From: Allomyces macrogynus ATCC 38327
Lineage: Eukaryota; Blastocladiomycota; Blastocladiomycetes; Blastocladiales; Blastocladiaceae
Direction of reading: 5' to 3'
Assembly (NCBI GenBank): GCA_000151295.1
Contig: GG745363.1
Span: 244,313 to 281,974 of the forward strand
DNA: 37,662 nt
Both the position numbers and the translations under genes were made by a program. A model generated the notes under the pieces. That model had not been told where the DNA came from. It ran no database searches and saw nothing but the letters and a program-made list of their open reading frames with translations. Each line of letters begins with the position of its first letter. The stretch's first letter is position 1. Shown piece after piece: positions 33,960 to 37,662 of this stretch.

Positions 33960-34383
33960 CTAGAGCTTGTCGCCGCCACCCTGGGGCAGCCGCATCACGG
34001 GCCATACACGGTCTGGAGTTGCCGACGTCGGATAATTTGGTGGCGGTTCCGCGGTGTCACCAATATAACTGTCATTTGCCGCGTCCTTGACGAAGTCGTG
34101 AATACATAACAGCGTTGCAAGTCATGGTTTGCAGGCTGTCCCAAAATCCTCACCACTGAGTCCTCCCTTTGACGGTGACCATGCGTGATGCATTATCGCA
34201 CCGTCATACAGTGCCGTAACGCACAAAATCCGCTCCAAATCATCACTCGTCACTCGACTGCCGCACGTTAATGGCCGTGGAATCTTGCACCAGCGCCGCC
34301 GTTTGCCGAGCATGCACGAACATGAACAGGTCCTCGCTTTTGGTCACCACCGAACGGTGGGTCGGAAGAGCCAAAATAAACGG
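33960..34383 (-). pseudogene. broken coding frame with a BK-channel-like C-terminal motif
   Basis: On the minus strand from 34383 the frame reads PFILALPTHRSVVTKSED then LFMFVHARQ, resembling VIVAPPPWVVLNAEDRVFV from the BK-like gene at the left edge in spacing and key residues. Near 34245 a shift to another frame is needed (SDDLERILCVTALYDGAIMH). That frame meets a TGA at 34122-34124 and then continues open (LLCIHDFVKDAANDSYIGD) to a TAG at 33960. No pore or other RCK segment was identified upstream. It may be the tail of a decayed channel paralogue, but the similarity is short and the call is weak. Confidence 0.3.
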
Positions 34384-34844
34384 AGTGTGTTGATCTATCT
34401 AGGTTCGGATTGTACCGCACGCGGAAGGCATGTCGGCTTGCAGCTGCCCGACTCGTGGTCTCTAGTGATGGGATGGGTCATGGCGGCGGTCAGCGCGATA
34501 CTGGCAGTGGCCAGCGCGAGCGAGAATGTCGCCATAGTGGCCAAGGAAAGTCGCGCGTCGTGTCGCGCAGCGGACTGCTTGAGTACGCGGCGGCGGCAAA
34601 TGTGGGCGGGCAAATGAACAAGACGGCCGGTTTGTGGGTCGACAATGCTGCATTGTTGGCAACACGCGAAACGACTCGAGACGGATGCATTATTTTTGCC
34701 AGATATCGGTTGGATCAAACTGGTCCGATTAAAGTGCTTCTTTGATGCCATCTCGAGAAAGTCGACACAACGCGCCAGGTCACAAGATGGTGCCAGAACA
34801 ACGGATTTGATTGTAATGCTCTTCGAACGACCTGAATACCTTCA
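34384..34844. other. unassigned stretch between channel-like remnant and phosducin-like gene
   Basis: About 460 nt. A minus-strand frame (34751-34395) contains a hydrophobic run MATFSLALATASIALTAAM and another frame contains HKPAVLFICPPTFAAAAY. Neither could be tied to a family or to the remnant downstream. Confidence 0.3.
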
Positions 34845-35866
34845 TTAGTCATCGTCATCATCCTCGTCGTCGCTCGTCCGGTCCGTGCGCGCATGCGGTA
34901 TCCAGACCCCGACGGGCGCACCCGGAATCCCGCCCTTGGGCGCGACCTTGAGCTGGTCGGCCTCCCGCAGAGCGCCGTGCCTACATAAACAAACCCATAG
35001 TCACGTCAGCAACCATCTCCACCCACACAACCCTGGCAAAACGTACCCGAGCAACACGGCCTCGCAATCGTCCAGCTCAAACGCTTCCCCACCGAGTTCC
35101 TCCATGTCGTCCGAGACGCGCACCAAGTTGCACTGCAAGTCGCCGCCGCGGTAGACTTGAATCGTCGGGAGAGCGAGGTGATCAAAGTCCTTGTCGGCGT
35201 GCGAGGCCACGAGCCGCAGGAACTTGACGTAGCCGTACTTGCTGGCGAGGTTGGTCAGGTGCCGGTTGAGCCACGCGCACTCGGGGATATACTGTTCCAT
35301 GAAAACCCGTCAGTCGAGTTGAACGCGAAGTCGCAGGTTCCAGCACGGAGAAAGACGCGTACTCGCTCGTACAAGTGAATCAACACCGGCGTCTCCTTAT
35401 GCTCCATATCGACCTCCTTCAAAAACTGGCCCACGCCAATCTCACGAAACATGCCAAACGTCGGCCTCACGCGCGACTGCATCTGCGCCATCCGCTGCGC
35501 GCGGTACTTGGCCAAGACCTCGTCGTCCTCGTCCTCCATTTCCAGTTCCGCCAACTCTTCTTCGAGCGCTTTACCGCGCATCGCCTGCTTGTCGAGCTTG
35601 GCCAGGAAATCGCGGTGCTGCTGGTCGGCCGCGGCACGCTCCAGCCGCTGCTGGTGCTTGTAGTCGGCCATGACCCCCTTGGGGCCCGTTTGCGGACCAC
35701 CGTGTGCCGAGGTCGGCATGGCCGGGAAGTCGGTGGGGGAGATAGCGGTCTCGGTGTCGGACAGGTCGTCTGGGTCGAGCTCGCCAAACGCGCGCGGCTC
35801 GAGCGTGTGCGTGTCGTTTTGCTGGATCGCGCGGATCAGCCGCTCGTCAAGGTCGGTCAGGCTCAT
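34845..35866 (-). CDS. phosducin-like protein
   Basis: Exons on the minus strand: 35866-35363, 35291-35047 and 34980-34845; introns 71 and 66 nt (GTACGC...CAG, GTACGT...TAG). The product is 294 residues, near human PDCL (301). Phosducin-like proteins bind G-beta-gamma and help the CCT chaperonin assemble G-beta. The conserved GPKGVMADYKHQQRLE matches PDCL TGPKGVINDWRRFKQLE. A coiled coil rich in Glu follows (ALEEELAELEMEDEDDE), then LAKYRAQRMAQMQ (PDCL: LQQYRKQRMEEMR). The thioredoxin-like half shows VLIHLYER, CAWLNRHLTNLASKY, LPTIQVYRGGDL and NLVRVSDDM. The C-terminus ends in an Asp/Glu run, as in PDCL. The ATG at 35866 gives a family-like acidic N-terminus. Confidence 0.92.
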
Positions 35867-36453
35867 GTCGGCGGTAGGTCGGGTCGGGTCGGATTGCGTG
35901 CGGGAAAATGTTGGGTAGGAGGGCAGCAGAAAGTGCGCGTCTAGTGCACGGTGCAGCAAGTCTCGGGGCGGTTTGGGGACGTCGAAGGCGATGCCCGCGC
36001 TCGTCGTCGACACAACGCCCACGGACGTGACTGTCGCATGACCGCGTCGAGGGCCGGCGCGAGACGTGCGAGACGCGCTCGCACTTCCACCACGGCCAGC
36101 CTGCTGACCGTGACGCGGCACTGACGTTCAGCGGCTCCGCGCAGCGAGCGCGATCTCCACGCCCCACCAATGCCCCCCACGAGCAGCTGGAGCAGCTGGC
36201 CGGGGTCCTCTCTGTCGCGAGCGCTCTGAAAGAGCCGCCGCGACGCCGTCCGACGTCATCTGCCCGCTAATCATGGCGGCGCATACGTCGCCGTAAGCTG
36301 GTCGGCCTCGTTATGACCCGAGCACGAATCTTTTGCCGTCTGCTCCTGTGGCGTTACTCCCTCCCTCTCTCGGGCATGGACAAGGCTCGGAACTCGATCG
36401 ATTCCGCAAAATACATCCACGCTCACAAACCCCACCCAATTCACTCCCACAGC
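35867..36453. promoter_or_regulatory. promoter region of the phosducin-like gene and 3' end of the next gene
   Basis: 587 nt between two minus-strand genes. The half next to 35866 should hold the promoter. Short pyrimidine-rich stretches occur at 36300-36370. No RNA gene was recognised. Confidence 0.45.
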
Positions 36454-37662
36454 CTACTCCACCCCCCGCATCCCCGGCGTCCCCGGCGGCGTCCCCGGCA
36501 CTCCCCCCGCCCCCTTCACCGCGACCGCCGCCGCCGCGCGGGCCTGATGCAACTCGTGCGCCCTCATCAACAACTTCAACAACGGCAGCCACATGGGCCG
36601 CGCGAGTTGCCCCGAGGCCACGCGGTGCAATTGCGTCTCGACATAGACCGCGTCCTGCAATGCGCGACACTGTGTCGGCAAATGGTACCGCGGATTCATG
36701 GCCGCGTATGGCGTTTCGCGACACACCCAGCACGGCGTCTGCTGCGCGAACAAGTGCGCGACGCGCGCTGACCCACCGAGGTGCGCGGGGCGCGTGAACT
36801 GCACGGGGGTTACGGTACGGGGCGTCGGGGTGCTTATGCCGGACGAGGCCGCGGTTGTGGGAACTGTGGCGGCGGGCGGTGGAGGAGGTGGTGGTGGTGG
36901 AGGCGCCGCAGTCGCGGCAGATGAGGCGGCCGCGGCCGCCGCCGCTTTTGCCAACTTGGACGGCCGTCCGCGCCGCTTCGGTGCGGATATGCCCGTGGTC
37001 GGCGCGCGGGCCAGGACCACGTTCGGTTCCGGCGGCGGTGGTGGTGGCGGTGGCGGTCGTACGGCACCCGGAGTCGACGCTCCGCTTGCAGTGGCCGGTG
37101 TCGACGCTCTGCTTGCAGTGGTCGGCGCCGACACAGTGCTGGCGGTCGCGGTGGCACCGGGCGTCTTTGTCTTGCTGCTCGGCACCTCGCTTGCGGCCCG
37201 TGCGCCGCGCGTTGCGGTCGCGGCCGAATCGGCAGGCGTATCAGGGAGTGGCACCGACGCCGACTTGCGCGATCGCAGCGGCGGTGGTTGTGGAACGGCA
37301 GCGGTCGCGGGAACGGTACCGGGGGATTCGTTCGACGGTGGCGGCGGGACAGCGGTTGCGATGGCGGCGCGGGTCGTGGTCTCGCTCGGCGGTGGCGGGA
37401 CAGCAGCGTCAGTGGCCAAGGTCGGGGTCTCGATCGGCGACGCGGCCCCGTCCTCGACAAGCTCGCCGGACAGCGTCACCATCGGCGACGACGACGTCGG
37501 CACGGGCGGCTCGCGGGCAATTGCGCGCGGCGGCTCGATCTGGTCCACGTCCATCGCGTCTTCCTCGACGTCGGCGGCGCGAGCGCCAAGCTCGGCGTCC
37601 ACGGCATCCACAGCATTCACGGCATCGACCACCATCGGCTCGTCGCCCGCGTCCGCATCCCC
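36454..37662 (-). CDS. AT-hook and CCHC zinc-knuckle-like protein, partial
   Basis: Open minus-strand frame from the window edge to a TAG at 36454, so the true start may lie outside; the first in-window ATG is at 37635. Most of the protein is Ala/Pro/Thr/Ser-rich with Pro runs. KRRGRPSKLAK is a good AT-hook (core GRP flanked by basic residues), which binds the minor groove of AT-rich DNA. Near the C-terminus is a Cys/His cluster C-W-V-C, then H and C in RYHLPTQC, spaced like a CCHC zinc site, followed by a predicted helix (LQDAVYVETQLHRVASG). I infer a nuclear DNA- or chromatin-associated protein, but no named family was recognised. Confidence 0.6.
   Translation of the reverse strand, partial: GDADAGDEPMVVDAVNAVDAVDAELGARAADVEEDAMDVDQIEPPRAIAREPPVPTSSSPMVTLSGELVEDGAASPIETPTLATDAAVPPPPSETTTRAAIATAVPPPPSNESPGTVPATAAVPQPPPLRSRKSASVPLPDTPADSAATATRGARAASEVPSSKTKTPGATATASTVSAPTTASRASTPATASGASTPGAVRPPPPPPPPPEPNVVLARAPTTGISAPKRRGRPSKLAKAAAAAAASSAATAAPPPPPPPPPPAATVPTTAASSGISTPTPRTVTPVQFTRPAHLGGSARVAHLFAQQTPCWVCRETPYAAMNPRYHLPTQCRALQDAVYVETQLHRVASGQLARPMWLPLLKLLMRAHELHQARAAAAVAVKGAGGVPGTPPGTPGMRGVE

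Noticed and set aside
28951..34383. reassigned stop codons (TAG/TAA as Gln)
   Set aside because: Several broken frames have TAG or TAA where Gln would fit, but intact genes here end in TAG, TAA and TGA at conserved C-termini, so decay is more likely.

Overview
This window reads as nuclear DNA from a GC-rich fungus. Nearly every gene is split by short introns (mostly about 60-115 nt), and the recognised products are eukaryotic housekeeping proteins: RNA polymerase subunit RPB8, PGS1, a syntaxin, RAB6, THOC7, U1-70K, an Ups/PRELI protein, MED15 and a phosducin-like protein. A Slo/BK-type potassium channel, the high GC and the intron style suggest an early-diverging zoosporic fungus (Blastocladiomycota- or chytrid-like). 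That placement is inference, not proof. No bacterial, organellar or viral segment was recognised. Two assembly gaps (13281-13490 and 26685-27071) interrupt genes.

Layout. Position 1-2189 is the 3' part of a BK-like channel gene (+). RPB8 follows (-), then tRNA-Val(CAC). Next comes a roughly 2.2 kb CpG-depleted tract that looks like a decayed mobile element and ends next to a tRNA half joined to a second tRNA-Val. PGS1 (-) and a syntaxin (+) diverge from a shared promoter. RAB6 (-) and THOC7 (-) follow; THOC7 diverges from SNRNP70 (+) across a gap and an ACG microsatellite. An Ups/PRELI lipid-transfer gene (-), a third tRNA-Val (-), an F-box-like gene (-), a histidine-phosphatase gene (+), a low-complexity gene (+) and MED15 (-) complete the GC-rich part.

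From about 28.1 to 34.8 kb the base composition becomes AT-richer and many frames are broken. This part holds a tiny KIX-domain-only gene, a second disrupted KIX copy just upstream of MED15 on the same strand, other coding-like remnants with in-frame stops, and one apparently intact choline-transporter-like gene (SLC44/CTL, -). GC-rich DNA then resumes with a phosducin-like gene (-) and a partial AT-hook/zinc-knuckle protein (-) that runs off the right edge.

Functional threads. PGS1 and the Ups/PRELI protein both serve mitochondrial phosphatidylglycerol/cardiolipin synthesis. RPB8, MED15, THOC7 and U1-70K act along mRNA synthesis, splicing and export. Syntaxin and RAB6 act in membrane traffic. 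The most unusual signals are the KIX-only loci beside MED15, the BK channel whose acidic Asp/Glu cluster sits in the wrong loop, a syntaxin with a long lumenal Thr/Pro tail, the CpG-depleted tract tied to tRNA-Val genes, and a dominant GTACG(C/T) 5' splice site. Exon limits were placed by hand from splice signals and family similarity. I could not run alignments.
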